Shown piece after piece: positions 50,101-62,739 of a stretch of 64,000 nucleotides of DNA (position 1 is its first letter; the number at the start of each line of letters is the position of its first letter). This DNA is from Hydractinia symbiolongicarpus (Eukaryota > Cnidaria > Hydrozoa > Anthoathecata > Hydractiniidae). A program made the translations under genes and the position numbers. The DNA is taken from the NCBI RefSeq assembly GCF_029227915.1, contig NC_079887.1, forward strand, positions 18,971,650 to 19,035,649, read 5' to 3'. Under the pieces are notes generated by a model. It had not been told where the DNA came from. It worked only from the letters and a program-made list of their open reading frames with translations, and ran no database searches.

Positions 50101-51833
50101 CTTTATTAGACGTCAAAAGGCCGTATTACGGTCGTTCGAGGCTTGTTAGCGTAGTTGACGGTGTTATTACGTCATGGCGCAATGGAAAACAACTTGGAAC
50201 GTCTTAGGCCATTGATAACAAAAGGATTAGACCAATGGTAACCTGCGCAGGCACGTTGAACCACGTGATTTACGTGTAAGGCCTTAAATAGGCGTCAAAA
50301 TGCCACATTACCGTCTTTAGAGGCCCGTGCCCGTAGGTGACGGTGTTTTAAAGCCATGGCGCAACAGAAAATCACTTTGGACGTCGCAGTCCATTGAGAG
50401 TGGAAGGATTAGACCAATGGTAACCTGCGCAGGCACGTGGAACCACTTGAGTAACGTGTAAGGCGTTTACTATACGTCAAAAGGCCGTATCACGGCCTTT
50501 AGAGGGTTCTTAGCGTAGTTGACGGTGTTATAAAGCCATGGCGCAATGGAAAACGGCTTCGGACGTCGAGTCCATTGAGAGTGGAAAGATTAGACCAATG
50601 GTAACCTGCGCAGGCACGTGGAACCACTTGATTTACGTGAAAGGCCTTTATTAGGCGTCAAAAGGTCATATTACGGCCTTTAGAGGCCTGTGCGCGTAGC
50701 CGACGGTGTTTTAAAGCCATGGCGCAACAGAAAATCACTTGGGACGTCTAAGTCTATTGAGAGTGGAAAGATTAGACCAATATTAACCTGCGCAAGCACG
50801 TGGAACTACGTGATTTACGTGTAAGGCTTTTATTAGGCATCAGAAGGCCATATTTCCACGTTTACAGGCCCGTGCGCGTAGTTGACAGTGTTTTAAAGCC
50901 GTGACGCAACGGAAAGCCACTTGGGACGTCGTAGTCCATTGAGAGTGGAAGTATTAGACCAATGGTAACTTGCGCAGGCACGTGGAACCACGTCATTTAC
51001 GTGCAAGGCTTTTATTAAGCATCAAAAGGCCATATTACAGTAGTTAGAGGCCTGTACACGTAGTTGACGGTGTTAAAAGAGTTAGCCGCAATGGAAAGCC
51101 ACTTCGGACGTCGTAGTCCATTGAGAGTGAAAGGATTAGACCAATGGTAACCTACGCAGGCGCGTGGAGCCACTTGATTTACGTGTAAAGCCTTTATTAG
51201 GCATCGAAATGCCATATTACAGCGTTTGGAGGACCGTGCGCGTAGTTAACGGTGTTTTAAAGCCGTGACGCAACGGAAAATCACTTGGGACGTCGTTGTC
51301 CATTGAAAGTGGAAGGATTAGACCAATGTTAACCTGCGCAGGCACGTGGAACCACTTGATTAACGTGTAAGGCCTTTATTAGACGTCAAAAGGCCGTATT
51401 ACGGCCTTTAGAGGGTTCTTGGCGTAGTTGACGGTGTTATAAAGCCATGGCGCAATGGAAAACGGCTTCGGACGTCGAGTCCATTGAGAGTGGAAGGATT
51501 AGACCAATGGTAACCTGCGCAGGCACGTGGAGCAACATGATTTACGTGAAAGGCCTTTATTTGGCGTCAAAATGCTATATTACAGCGTTTGGAGGCCCGT
51601 GCGCGTATTTGACGGTGTCTTCAAGCTGTGACGCAACGAAAAACCACTTAGGACTCGTAGTCCATTGAGAGTGGAAGGATTAGACCAATGGTAACCTGCG
51701 CAGGCACGTGGAACCACTTGAGTTACGTGAAAGGCCTTTATTTGGCGTCAAAATGCCATATTACGGCCTTTAGACGTCTCTTAGCGTGGTTGAGGGTGTT
51801 ATAAGGCCATGGGGCAATGAAAAATGACCTGGA
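46563..51833 (+). repeat. 29-monomer higher-order repeat, unit 1 (5,271 bp)
   Basis: The first 4,186 bp (46,563-50,748) recur at 51,834-56,019 at a shift of 5,271 bp. Differences seen include TAATATCCTG versus TAATAACCTG, GTCCACTGAG versus GTCCATTGAG, GCCGCGATGG versus GCCGCAATGG, TTGGGCGTCAAAAGG versus TTAGGCATCAAAAGG near 48,835, GTTATAAAG versus GTTAGAAAG and TATACGTC versus TAGACGTC. The remainder, 50,744-51,833, is a second copy of 46,563 onward (shift 4,181) and of 43,111-44,200 (shift 7,633). Confidence 0.84.
48815..49130 (+). repeat. Island of domain I-type monomers in domain III (copies near 54,086 and 56,086)
   Basis: The stretch carries TTTGTAGGACTGTTAGGG, GTTGACGTTGTTATAAAG, AACAATTTGGCACGTCG, GCCCATTAAAAGTTGAAGG, TAATCTTAGCATGCACG and GAGCAACAGAAAATCACTTCGG. 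Apart from private changes (TTAGGGTAG, TTTGGCACG) this is the order of the domain I 7-monomer repeat at about 4,115-4,370. The island reappears in unit 2 of the 29-monomer repeat and again from about 56,086. Confidence 0.78.
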
Positions 51834-54800
51834 ACGTCTAAGTCTATTGAGAGTGGAAAGATTAGACCAATATTAACCTGCGCAAGCACGTGGAACTACG
51901 TGATTTACGTGTAAGGCTTTCATTAGGCATCAGAAGGCCATATTTCCACGTTTACAGGCCCGTGCGCGTAGTTGACAGTGTTTTAAAGCCGTGACGCAAC
52001 GGAAAGCCACTTGGGACGTCGTAGTCCATTGAGAGTGGAAGTATTAGACCAATGGTAACTTGCGCAGGCACGTGGAACCACGTCATTTACGTGCAAGGCT
52101 TTTATTAAGCATCAAAAGGCCATATTACAGTAGTTAGAGGCCTGTACACGTAGTTGACGGTGTTAAAAGAGTTAGCCGCAATGGAAAGCCACTTCGGACG
52201 TCGTAGTCCATTGAGAGTGAAAGGATTAGACCAATGGTAACCTACGCAGGCGCGTGGAGCCACTTGATTTACGTGTAAAGCCTTTATTAGGCATCAAAAT
52301 GCCATATTACAGCGTTTGGAGGACCGTGCGCGTAGTTAACGGTGTTTTAAAGCCGTGACGCAACGGAAAATCACTTGGGACGTCGTTGTCCATTGAAAGT
52401 GGAAGGATTAGACCAATGTTAACCTGCGCAGGCACGTGGAACCACTTGATTAACGTGTAAGGCCTTTATTAGACGTCAAAAGGCCGTATTACGGCCTTTA
52501 GAGGGTTCTTGGCGTAGTTGACGGTGTTATAAAGCCATGGCGCAATGGAAAACGGCTTCGGACGTCGAGTCCATTGAGAGTGGAAGGATTAGACCAATGG
52601 TAACCTGCGCAGGCACGTGGAGCAACATGATTTACGTGAAAGGCTTTTATTTGGCGTCAAAATGCCATATTACGGCCTTTAGACGTCTCTTAGCGTGGTT
52701 GAGGGTGTTATAAGGCCATGGGGCAATGAAAAATGACCTGGAACGCCTTAGGCCATTGACAACAAAAGGATTAAAACAATGGTAACCTGCGCAGGCACGT
52801 GGAACCACGTGATTTACGTGTAAGGCCTTAATTAGGCGTCAAACTTCCACATTACCGTCTTTAGAGGCCCGTGCGCGTAGCTGACGGTGTTTTAAAGCCA
52901 TGGTGCAACAGAAAATCACTTGGGACGTCGAAGTCCATTACGAGTGGAAAGATTTGACTAATAATAACCTGCGCAAGCACGTGGAACTACGTGATTTACG
53001 TGTAAGGCTGTTATTAGGCATCAAAAAGCCATATTACAGTAGTTAGAGGACCGTGCGCGTAGTTAGCGGTGTTTTAAAGCCGTGACGCAACGGAAAACCA
53101 CTTGGGACGTCGTAGTCCATTGAGAGTGGAAGGATTAGACCATTGGTAACCTGCGAAGGCACGTGGAACCACTTGATTTACGTGTAAGGCCTATATTAGA
53201 CGTCAAAAGGCCGTATTACGGCCTTTAGATGGTTCTTAGCGTAGTTGACGGTGTTATAAAGCCATGGCGCAATGGAAAACGGCTTCGGAGGTCGAGTCCA
53301 TTGAGAGTGGAAGGATTAGACCAATGGTAACCTGCGCAGGCACGTGGAACCACTTGATTTACATGTAAGGCCTTTATTAGGCATCAAAATGTCATATTAC
53401 AGCGTTTGGAGGCCGTGCGCGTATTTGACGGTGTCTTCAAGCTGTGACACAACGAAAAACCACTTAGGACGTCGTAGTCCGTTGAGAGTGGAAGGATTAG
53501 ACCAATGGTAACCTGCGCAGGCACGTGGAACTACTTGAGTTACGTGAAAGGCCTTTATTAGGCGTCAAAATGCCACATTACCGTCTTTAGAGGCCCGTGC
53601 GCGAAGCTGACGGTGTTTTAAAGCCATGGCGCAACGGAAAATCACTTGGGACGTCTAAGTCTATTGAGAGTGGAAAGATTAGACCAATATTAACCTGCGC
53701 AAGCACGTGGAACTACGTGATTTACGTGTAAGGCTTTTATTAGGTATCAGAAGGCCATATTTCCACGTTTACAGGCCCGTGCGCGTAGTTGACAGTGTTT
53801 TAAAGCCGTGACGCAACGGAAAGCCACTTGGGACGTCGTAGTCCATTGAGAGTGGAAGTATTAGACCAATGGTAACTTGCGCAGGCACGTGGAACCACGT
53901 CATTTACGTGCAAGGCTTTTATTAAGCATCAAAAGGCCATATTACAGTAGTTAGAGGCCTGTACACGTAGTTGACGGTGTTAAAAGAGTTAGCCGCAATG
54001 GAAAGCCACTTCGGACGTCGTAGTCCATTGAGAGTGAAAGGATTAGACCAATGGTAACCTACGCAGGCGCGTGGAGCCACTTGATTTACGTGTAAGGCCT
54101 TTATTAGGCATCAAAAGGCCATATTACAGCGTTTGTAGGACTGTTAGGGTAGTTGACGTTGTTAGAAAGCCGTGACGCAACGGAAAACAATTTGGCACGT
54201 CGTAGCCCATTAAAAGTTGAAGGATTAGATCAATGGTAATCTTAGCATGCACGTGGAACAACGTGATTTACGTGTAAGGCCTTTATTGGGCGTCAAAAGG
54301 CCATATTACAGCTTTTGTAGGACTGTTAGCGTAGTTGACGTTGTTATAAAGCCATGGAGCAACAGAAAATCACTTCGGACGTCGTAGTCCATTGAGAGTG
54401 GAAGGATTAGACCAATGGTAACCTACGCAGGCGCGTGGAGCCACTTGATTTACGTGTAAAGCCTTTATTAGGCATCGAAATGCCATTTTACAGCGTTTGG
54501 AGGACCGTGCGCGTAGTTAACGGTGTTTTAAAGCCGTGACGCAACGGAAAATCACTTGGGACGTCGTTGTCCATTGAAAGTGGAAGGATTAGACCAATGT
54601 TAACCTGCGCAGGCACGTGGAACCACTTGATTAACGTGTAAGGCCTTTATTAGACGTCAAAAGGCCGTATTACGGCCTTTAGAGGGTTCTTGGCGTAGTT
54701 GACGGTGTTATAAAGCCATGGCGCAATGGAAAACGGCTTCGGACGTCGAGTCCATTGAGAGTGGAAGGATTAGACCAATGGTAACCTGCGCAGGCACGTG

Positions 54801-56019
54801 GAGCAACATGATTTACGTGTAAGGCCTTAATTAGGCGTCAAACTGCCACATTACTGCCTTTAGAGGCCCGTGCGCGTAGCTGACGGTGTTTTAAAGCCAT
54901 GGTGCAACAGAAAATCACTTGGGACGTCGAAGTCCATTAAGAGTGGAAAGATTAGACCAATAATAACCTGCGCAGGCACGTGGAACCACTTGATTTACGT
55001 GTAAGGCCTTTATTAGGCATCAAAATGCCATATTACAGCGTTTGGAGTCCCGTGCGCGTATTTGACGGTGTCTTAAAGCTGTGACGCAACGGAACACCAC
55101 TTGGGACGTCGTAATCCATTGAGAGTGGAAAGATTAAACCAATGGTAACCTACGCAGGCACGTGGAACCACTTGATTTACGTGTAAGGCCTTTATTAGGC
55201 ATCGAAATGCCATATTACAGCATTTAGAGGACCGTGCGCGTAGTTAACGGTGTTTTAAAGCCGTGACGCAACGGAAAACCACTTGGGACGTCGTAGTCCA
55301 TTGAGAGTGGAAGGATTAGACCAATGGTAACCTGCGCAGACACGTGGAACCACTTGATTTACGTGTAAGGCCTTTATTAGACGTCAAAAGGCCGTATTAC
55401 GGTCGTTCGAGGCTTGTTAGCGTAGTTGACGGTGTTATTACGTCATGGCGCAATGGAAAACAACTTGGAACGTCTTAGGCCATTGATAACAAAAGGATTA
55501 GACCAATGGTAACCTGCGCAGGCACGTTGAACCACGTGATTTACGTGTAAGGCCTTAAATAGGCGTCAAAATGCCACATTACCGTCCTTAGAGGCCCGTG
55601 CCCGTAGGTGACGGTGTTTTAAAGCCATGGCGCAACAGAAAATCACTTTGGACGTCGCAGTCCATTGAGAGTGGAAGGATTAGACCAATGGTAACCTGCG
55701 CAGGCACGTGGAACCACTTGAGTAACGTGTAAGGCGTTTACTAGACGTCAAAAGGCCGTATCACGGCCTTTAGAGGGTTCTTAGCGTAGTTGACGGTGTT
55801 ATAAAGCCATGGCGCAATGGAAAACGGCTTCGGACGTCGAGTCCATTGAGAGTGGAAAGATTAGACCAATGGTAACCTGCGCAGGCACGTGGAACCACTT
55901 GATTTACGTGAAAGGCCTTTATTAGGCGTCAAAAGGTCATATTACGGCCTTTAGAGGCCTGTGCGCGTAGCCGACGGTGTTTTAAAGCCATGGCGCAACA
56001 GAAAATCACTTGGGACGTC
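51834..56019 (+). repeat. 29-monomer higher-order repeat, unit 2 (incomplete, 23 monomers)
   Basis: Copy of 46,563-50,748. The left junction is visible inside one word: CCTGGAACGTCT (end of a GGGGCAATGAAAA monomer) passes into AAGTCTATTGAG, which elsewhere follows CTTGGGACGTCT. The right end is at GGGACGTC, where unit 1 continues TAAGTCTATTG and this unit GAAGTCCATTG. Private changes include CCATTGGTAACC near 53,142 and CCATTTTACAG near 54,486. Confidence 0.84.
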
Positions 56020-56145
56020 GAAGTCCATTGAGAGCGGAAAGATAAAACCAATATTAACCTACGCAGGCGCGTGGAGCCACTTGATTTACGTGTAAGGCCT
56101 TTATTGGGCGTCAAAAGGCCATATTACAGCGTTTGTAGGACTGTT
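55327..56145 (+). repeat. Block copied at 57,508-58,145 with one monomer missing in the copy
   Basis: 55,327-55,721 matches 57,508-57,902 at shift 2,181, while 55,902-56,145 matches 57,902-58,145 at shift 2,000. The difference of 181 bp is exactly one monomer, the GACGTCAAAAGGCCGTATCACGG unit at about 55,722-55,901, which the downstream copy lacks. One difference seen is CGTAGCCGACGG here versus CGTAGCTGACGG. Confidence 0.78.
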
Positions 56146-56267
56146 AGGGTAGTTGACGTTGTTATAAAGCCGTGACGCAACGGAAAACAATTTGGCACGT
56201 CGTAGCCCATTAAAAGTTGAAGGATTAGATCAATGGTAATCTTAGCATGCACGTGGAACAACGTGAT

Positions 56268-57519
56268 TTACGTGTAAGGCCTTTATTGGGCGTCAAAAGG
56301 CCATATTACAGCGTTTATAGGACTGTTAGCGTAGTTGACGTTGTTATAAAGCCATGGAGCAACAGAAAATCACTTCGGACGTCGTAGTCCATTGAGAGTG
56401 GAAGGATTAGACCAATGGTAACCTACGCAGGCGCGTGGAGCCACTTGATTTACGTGTAAAGCCTTTATTAGGCATCGAAATGCCATATTACAGCGTTTGG
56501 AGGACCGTGCGCGTAGTTAACGGTGTTTTAAAGCCGTGACGCAACGGAAAATCACTTGGGACGTCGTTGTCCATTGAAAGTGGAAGGATTAGACCAATGT
56601 TAACCTGCGCAGGCACGTGGAACCACTTGATTAACGTGTAAGGCCTTTATTAGACGTCAAAAGGCCGTATTACGGCCTTTAGAGGGTTCTTGGCGTAGTT
56701 GACGGTGTTATAAAGCCATGGCGCAATGGTAAACGGCTTCGGACGTCGAGTCCATTGAGAGTGGAAGGATTAGACCAATGGTAACCTGCGCAGGCACGTG
56801 GAGCAACATGATTTACGTGAAAGGCCTTTATTTGGCGTCAAAATGCCATATTACGGCCTTTAGACGTCTCTTAGCGTGGTTGAGGGTGTTATAAGGCCAT
56901 GGGGCAATGAAAAATGACCTGGAACGTCTTAGGCCATTGACAACAAAAGGATTACAACAATGGTAACCTGCGCAGGCACGTGGAACCACGTGATTTACGT
57001 GTAAGGCCTTAATTAGGCGTCAAACTTCCACATTACCGTCTTTAGAGGCCCGTGCGCGTAGCTGACGGTGTTTTAAAGCCATGGTGCAACAGAAAATCAC
57101 TTGGGACGTCGAAGTCCATTACGAGTGGAAAGATTTGACTAATAATAACCTGCGCAAGCACGTGGAACTACGTGATTTACGTGTAAGGCTGTTATTAGGC
57201 ATCAAAAAGCCATATTACAGTAGTTAGAGGACCGTGCGCGTAGTTAGCGGTGTTTTAAAGCCGTGACGCAACGGAAAACCACTTGGGACGTCGTAGTCCA
57301 TTGAGAGTGGAAGGATTAGACCAATGGTAACCTGCGAAGGCACGTGGAACCACTTGATTTACGTGTAAGGCCTATATTAGACGTCAAAAGGCCGTATTAC
57401 GGCCTTTAGATGGTTCTTAGCGTAGTTGACGGTGTTATAAAGCCATGGCGCAATGGAAAACGGCTTCGGAGGTCGAGTCCATTGAGAGTGGAAGGATTAG
57501 ACCAATGGTAACCTGCGCA
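56268..57519 (+). repeat. 7-monomer stretch of a 10-monomer period, copied at 58,086-59,337
   Basis: Shift is 1,818 bp (10 monomers less 2 bp). Shared markers are ATTGAAAGTGGAAGG with AATGTTAACCTGC, GCAACATGATTTACGTG, GACGTCTCTTAGCGTGG, CAAACTTCCACATTACCG, ATTACAGTAGTTAGAGG and CGGAGGTCGAG. Differences include GTTTATAGGACTG versus GTTTGTAGGACTG and GAACGTCTTAGGCC versus GAACGCCTTACGCC. Confidence 0.8.
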
Positions 57520-58562
57520 GACACGTGGAACCACTTGATTTACGTGTAAGGCCTTTATTAGACGTCAAAAGGCCGTATTACGGTCGTTCGAGGCTTGTTA
57601 GCGTAGTTGACGGTGTTATTACGTCATGGCGCAATGGAAAACAACTTGGAACGTCTTAGGCCATTGATAACAAAAGGATTAGACCAATGGTAACCTGCGC
57701 AGGCACGTTGAACCACGTGATTTACGTGTAAGGCCTTAAATAGGCGTCAAAATGCCACATTACCGTCTTTAGAGGCCCGTGCCCGTAGGTGACGGTGTTT
57801 TAAAGCCATGGCGCAACAGAAAATCACTTTGGACGTCGCAGTCCATTGAGAGTGGAAGGATTAGACCAATGGTAACCTGCGCAGGCACGTGGAACCACTT
57901 GATTTACGTGAAAGGCCTTTATTAGGCGTCAAAAGGTCATATTACGGCCTTTAGAGGCCTGTGCGCGTAGCTGACGGTGTTTTAAAGCCATGGCGCAACA
58001 GAAAATCACTTGGGACGTCGAAGTCCATTGAGAGCGGAAAGATAAAACCAATATTAACCTACGCAGGCGCGTGGAGCCACTTGATTTACGTGTAAGGCCT
58101 TTATTGGGCGTCAAAAGGCCATATTACAGCGTTTGTAGGACTGTTAGCGTAGTTGACGTTGTTATAAAGCCATGGAGCAACAGAAAATCACTTCGGACGT
58201 CGTAGTCCATTGAGAGTGGAAGGATTAGACCAATGGTAACCTACGCAGGCGCGTGGAGCCACTTGATTTACGTGTAAAGCCTTTATTAGGCATCGAAATG
58301 CCATATTACAGCGTTTGGAGGACCGTGCGCGTAGTTAACGGTGTTTTAAAGCCGTGACGCAACGGAAAATCACTTGGGACGTCGTTGTCCATTGAAAGTG
58401 GAAGGATTAGACCAATGTTAACCTGCGCAGGCACGTGGAACCACTTGATTAACGTGTAAGGCCTTTATTAGACGTCAAAAGGCTGTATTACGGCCTTTAG
58501 AGGGTTCTTAGCGTAGTTGACGGTGTTATAAAGCCATGGCGCAATGGAAAACGGCTTCGGAC

Positions 58563-58743
58563 GTCGAGTCCATTGAGAGTGGAAGGATTAGACCAATGGT
58601 AACCTGCGCAGGCACGTGGAGCAACATGATTTACGTGAAAGGCCTTTATTTGGCGTCAAAATGCCATATTACGGCCTTTAGACGTCTCTTAGCGTGGTTG
58701 AGGGTGTTATAAGGCCATGGGGCAATGAAAAGTGACCTGGAAC
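58563..58743 (+). repeat. Representative monomer: GACGTCTCTTAGCG type of domain III (181 bp)
   Basis: The unit has the GTCGAG 1-bp deletion, then GCAACATGATTTACGTGAAA, TTTATTTGGCGTC, CCATATTACGGCCTTTAGAC, GTCTCTTAGCGTGGTTGAG and AAGGCCATGGGGCAATGA. Related units occur near 41,040, 42,120, 44,110, 47,390, 52,660, 56,840, 61,030 and 63,750. The AGACGTCT core is an 8-bp palindrome. The unit is followed by a monomer opening GCCTTA or GTCTTA, so the two form a recurrent pair. Confidence 0.8.
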
Positions 58744-59756
58744 GCCTTACGCCATTGACAACAAAAGGATTACAACAATGGTAACCTGCGCAGGCACGTG
58801 GAACCACGTGATTTACGTGTAAGGCCTTAATTAGGCGTCAAACTTCCACATTACCGTCTTTAGAGGCCCGTGCGCGTAGCTGACGGTGTTTTAAAGCCAT
58901 GGTGCAACAGAAAATCACTTGGGACGTCGAAGTCCATTACGAGTGGAAAGATTTGACTAATAATAACCTGCGCAAGCACGTGGAACTACGTGATTTACGT
59001 GTAAGGCTGTTATTAGGCATCAAAAAGCCATATTACAGTAGTTAGAGGACCGTGCGCGTAGTTAGCGGTGTTTTAAAGCCGTGACGCAACGGAAAACCAC
59101 TTGGGACGTCGTAGTCCATTGAGAGTGGAAGGATTAGACCAATGGTAACCTGCGAAGGCACGTGGAACCACTTGATTTACGTGTAAGGCCTATATTAGAC
59201 GTCAAAAGGCCGTATTACGGCCTTTAGATGGTTCTTAGCGTAGTTGACGGTGTTATAAAGCCATGGCGCAATGAAAAACGGCTTCGGAGGTCGAGTCCAT
59301 TGAGAGTGGAAGGATTAGACCAATGGTAACCTGCGCAGGCACGTGGAACCACTTGAGTAACGTGTAAGGCCTTTATTAGACGTCAAAAGGCCGTATCACG
59401 GCCTTTAGAGGGTTCTTAGCGTAGTTGACGGTGTTATAAAGCCATGGCGCAATGGAAAACGGCTTCGGACGTCGAGTCCATTGAGAGTGGAAAGATTAGA
59501 CCAATGGTAACCTGCGCAGGCACGTGGAACCACTTGATTTACGTGAAAGGCCTTTATTAGGCGTCAAAAGGTCATATTACGGCCTTTAGAGGCCTGTGCG
59601 CGTAGCCGACGGTGTTTTAAAGCCATGGCGCAACAGAAAATCACTTGGGACGTCGAAGTCCATTGAGAGCGGAAAGATAAAACCAATATTAACCTGCGCA
59701 AGCTCGTGGAACTACGTGATTTACGTGTAAGGCTTTTATTAGGCATCAGAAGGCCA

Positions 59757-60740
59757 TATTACAGCGTTTGTAGGACTGTTAGCGTAGTTGACGTTGTTAT
59801 AAAGCCGTGGCGCAATGGAAAGCGACTTGGGACGTCGTAGTCCAATGAAAGTAGAAGGATTAGACCAATGGTAACATGCGCAGGCACGTGGAACCACTTG
59901 ATTTACGTGTAAGGCTTTTATTGGGCGTCAAAAGGCCATATTACAGCGTTTATAGGACTGTTAGCGTAGTTGACGTTGTTATAAAGCCGTGGCGCAATGG
60001 AAAGCGACTTGGGACGTCGTAGTCCATTGACAGTAGAAGGAGTAGAACAATTGTAACCTCCGCAGGCGCGTGGAACCACTTGCTTTACGTGTAACGCCTT
60101 TATTAGGCGTCAAAAATCCATATTACAGCGTTTAGAGGCCCGTGCGCGTAGTTGACAGTGTTTTAAAGCCGTGACGCAACGGAAAACCACTTGGGACGTC
60201 GTAGTCCATTGAGAGTGGAAGTATTAGACCAATGGTAACTTGCGCAGGCACGTGGAACCACTTGATTTACGTGTAAGGCCTTTATTAGGCATCAAAATGC
60301 CATATTACAGCGTTTGTAGGACTGTTAGCGTAGTTGACGTTGTTATAAAGCCGTGACGCAACGGAAAACAACTTAGGACGTCGTAGCCCATTAAAAGTTG
60401 AAGGATTAGATCAATGGTAATCTTAGCATGCACGTGGAACAACGTGATTTACGTGTAAGGCCTTTATTGGGCGTCAAAAGGCCATATTACAGCGTTTGTA
60501 GGACTGTTAGCGTAGTTGACGTTGTTATAAAGCCGTGGCGCAATGGAAAGCGACTTGGGACGTCGTAGTCCATTGACAGTAGAAGGAGTAGAACAATTGT
60601 AACCTCCGCAGGCGCGTGGAACCACTTGATTTACGTGTAAGGCCTTTATTAGGCGTCAAAAATCCATATTACAGCGTTTAGAGGCCCGTGCGCGTAGTTG
60701 ACAGTGTTTTAAAGCCGTGACGCAACGGAAAACCACTTGG
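59757..60740 (+). repeat. Large island of domain I-type monomers near the right end
   Basis: About 5.5 monomers of TTTGTAGGACTGTTAGCG and GACAGTAGAAGGAGTAG types lie between domain III monomers. The part from about 59,850 to 60,376 aligns with 4,931-5,457 at a shift of about 54,919 bp and shares ATGGTAACATGCGC, CAAAAATCCATATTACAG, GGAAGTATTAGACC and the rare AACAACTTAGGAC. Differences include TTGCTTTACGTGTAACGCC near 60,085. It is followed by GATTTGACCAATAATAACC monomers of domain III. Confidence 0.8.
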
Positions 60741-61840
60741 GACGTCGTAGTCCATTGAGAGTGGAAAGATTTGACCAATAATAACCTGCGCAAGCACGTG
60801 GAACTACGTGATTTACGTGTAAGGCTGTTATTAGGCATCAAAAGGCCATATTACAGTAGTTAGAGGACCGTGCGCGTAGTTAGCGGTGTTTTAAAGCCGT
60901 GACGCAACGGAAAACCACTTGGGACGTCGTAATCCATCGATAGTGGAAGGATTAGACCAATGGTAACCTGCGCAGACACGTGGAACCACTTGATTTACGT
61001 GAAAGGCCTTTATTTGGCGTCGAAATGCCATATTACGGCCTTTAGACGTCTCTTAGCGTGGTTGAGGGTGTTATAAAGCCTTGGGGCAATGAAAAACGAC
61101 CTGGAACGTCTTAGGCCATTGACAACAAAAGGATTAGACCAATGGTAACCTGCGCAGGCACGTGGAACCACTTGAGTTACGTGAAAGGCCTTTATTTGGC
61201 GTCAAAATGCCATATTACGGCCTTTAGACGTCTCTTAGCGTGGTTGAGGGTGTTATAAAGCCATGGGGCAATGAAAAACGACCTGGAACGTCTTAGGCCA
61301 TTGACAACAAAAGGATTACAACAATGGTAACCTGCGCAGGCACGTGGAACCACGTGATTTACGTGTAAGGCCTTAATTAGGCGTCAAACTTCCACATTAC
61401 CGTCTTTAGAGGCCCGTGCGCGTAGCTGACGGTGTTTTAAAGCCATGGTGCAACAGAAAATCACTTGGGACGTCGAAGTCCATTACGAGTGGAAAGATTT
61501 GACTAATAATAACCTGCGCAAGCACGTGGAACTACGTGATTTACGTGTAAGGCTGTTATTAGGCATCAAAAAGCCATATTACAGTAGTTAGAGGACCGTG
61601 CGCGTAGTTAGCGGTGTTTTAAAGCCGTGACGCAACGGAAAACCACTTGGGACGTCGTAGTCCATTGAGAGTGGAAGGATTAGACCAATGGTAACCTGCG
61701 AAGGCACGTGGAACCACTTGATTTACGTGTAAGGCCTATATTAGACGTCAAAAGGCCGTATTACGGCCTTTAGATGGTTCTTAGCGTAGTTGACGGTGTT
61801 ATAAAGCCATGGCGCAATGGAAAACGGCTTCGGAGGTCGA

Positions 61841-62294
61841 GTCCATTAAGAGTGGAAGGATTAGACCAATGGTAACCTGCGCAGGCACGTGGAACCACTT
61901 GATTTACATGTAAGGCCTTTATTAGGCATCAAAATGTCATATTACAGCGTTTGGAGGCCGTGCGCGTATTTGACGGTGTCTTCAAGCTGTGACACAACGA
62001 AAAACCACTTAGGACGTCGTAGTCCATTGAGAGTGGAAGGATTAGACCAATGGTAACCTGCGCAGGCACGTGGAACCACTTGAGTTACGTGAAAGGCCTT
62101 TATTAGGCGTCAAAATGCCACATTACCGTCTTTAGAGGCCCGTGCGCGTAGCTGACGGTGTTTTAAAGCCATGGCGCAACGGAAAATCACTTGGGACGTC
62201 TAAGTCTATTGAGAGTGGAAAGATTAGACCAATATTAACCTGCGCAAGCACGTGGAACTACGTGATTTACGTGTAAGGCTTTTATTAGGCATCA
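61841..62294 (+). repeat. 454-bp stretch identical by eye to 6,923-7,376
   Basis: This is the domain III partner of the domain I patch. Its sequence type is at home here: near copies occur at about 42,780, 44,780, 46,230, 48,030 and 53,310, but those carry GAACTACTTGAG or GAACAACTTG or GTTTGCAGG where this one, like 6,923-7,376, has GAACCACTTGAG, GAACCACTTG and GTTTGGAGG. It is therefore the closest relative in the window and points to domain III as the source. Confidence 0.87.
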
Positions 62295-62739
62295 AAAGGC
62301 CATATTTCCACGTTTACGGGCCCGTGCGCGTAGTTGACAGTGTTTTAAAGCCGTGACGCAACGGAAAGCCACTTGGGACGTCGTAGTCCATTGAGAGTGG
62401 AAGTATTAGACCAATGGTAATTTGCGCAGGCACGTGGAACCACGTCATTTACGTGCAAGGCTTTTATTAAGCATCAAAAGGCCATATTACAGTAGTTAGA
62501 GGCCTGTACACGTAGTTGACGGTGTTAAAAGAGTTAGCCGCAATGGAAAGCCACTTCGGACGTCGTAGTCCATTGAGAGTGAAAGGATTAGACCAATGGT
62601 AACCTACGCAGGCGCGTGAAGCCACTTGATTTACGTGTAAGGCCTTTATTGGGCGTCAAAAGGCCATATTACAGCGTTTGTAGGACTGTTAGGGTAGTTG
62701 ACGTTGTTATAAAGCCGTGGCGCAACGGAAAACCACTTG

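Noticed and set aside
55929-60841. Minus-strand open frames of 60-61 codons near the right end
   Set aside because: Again satellite sequence in one reading frame; sister monomers with one base less close the frame.
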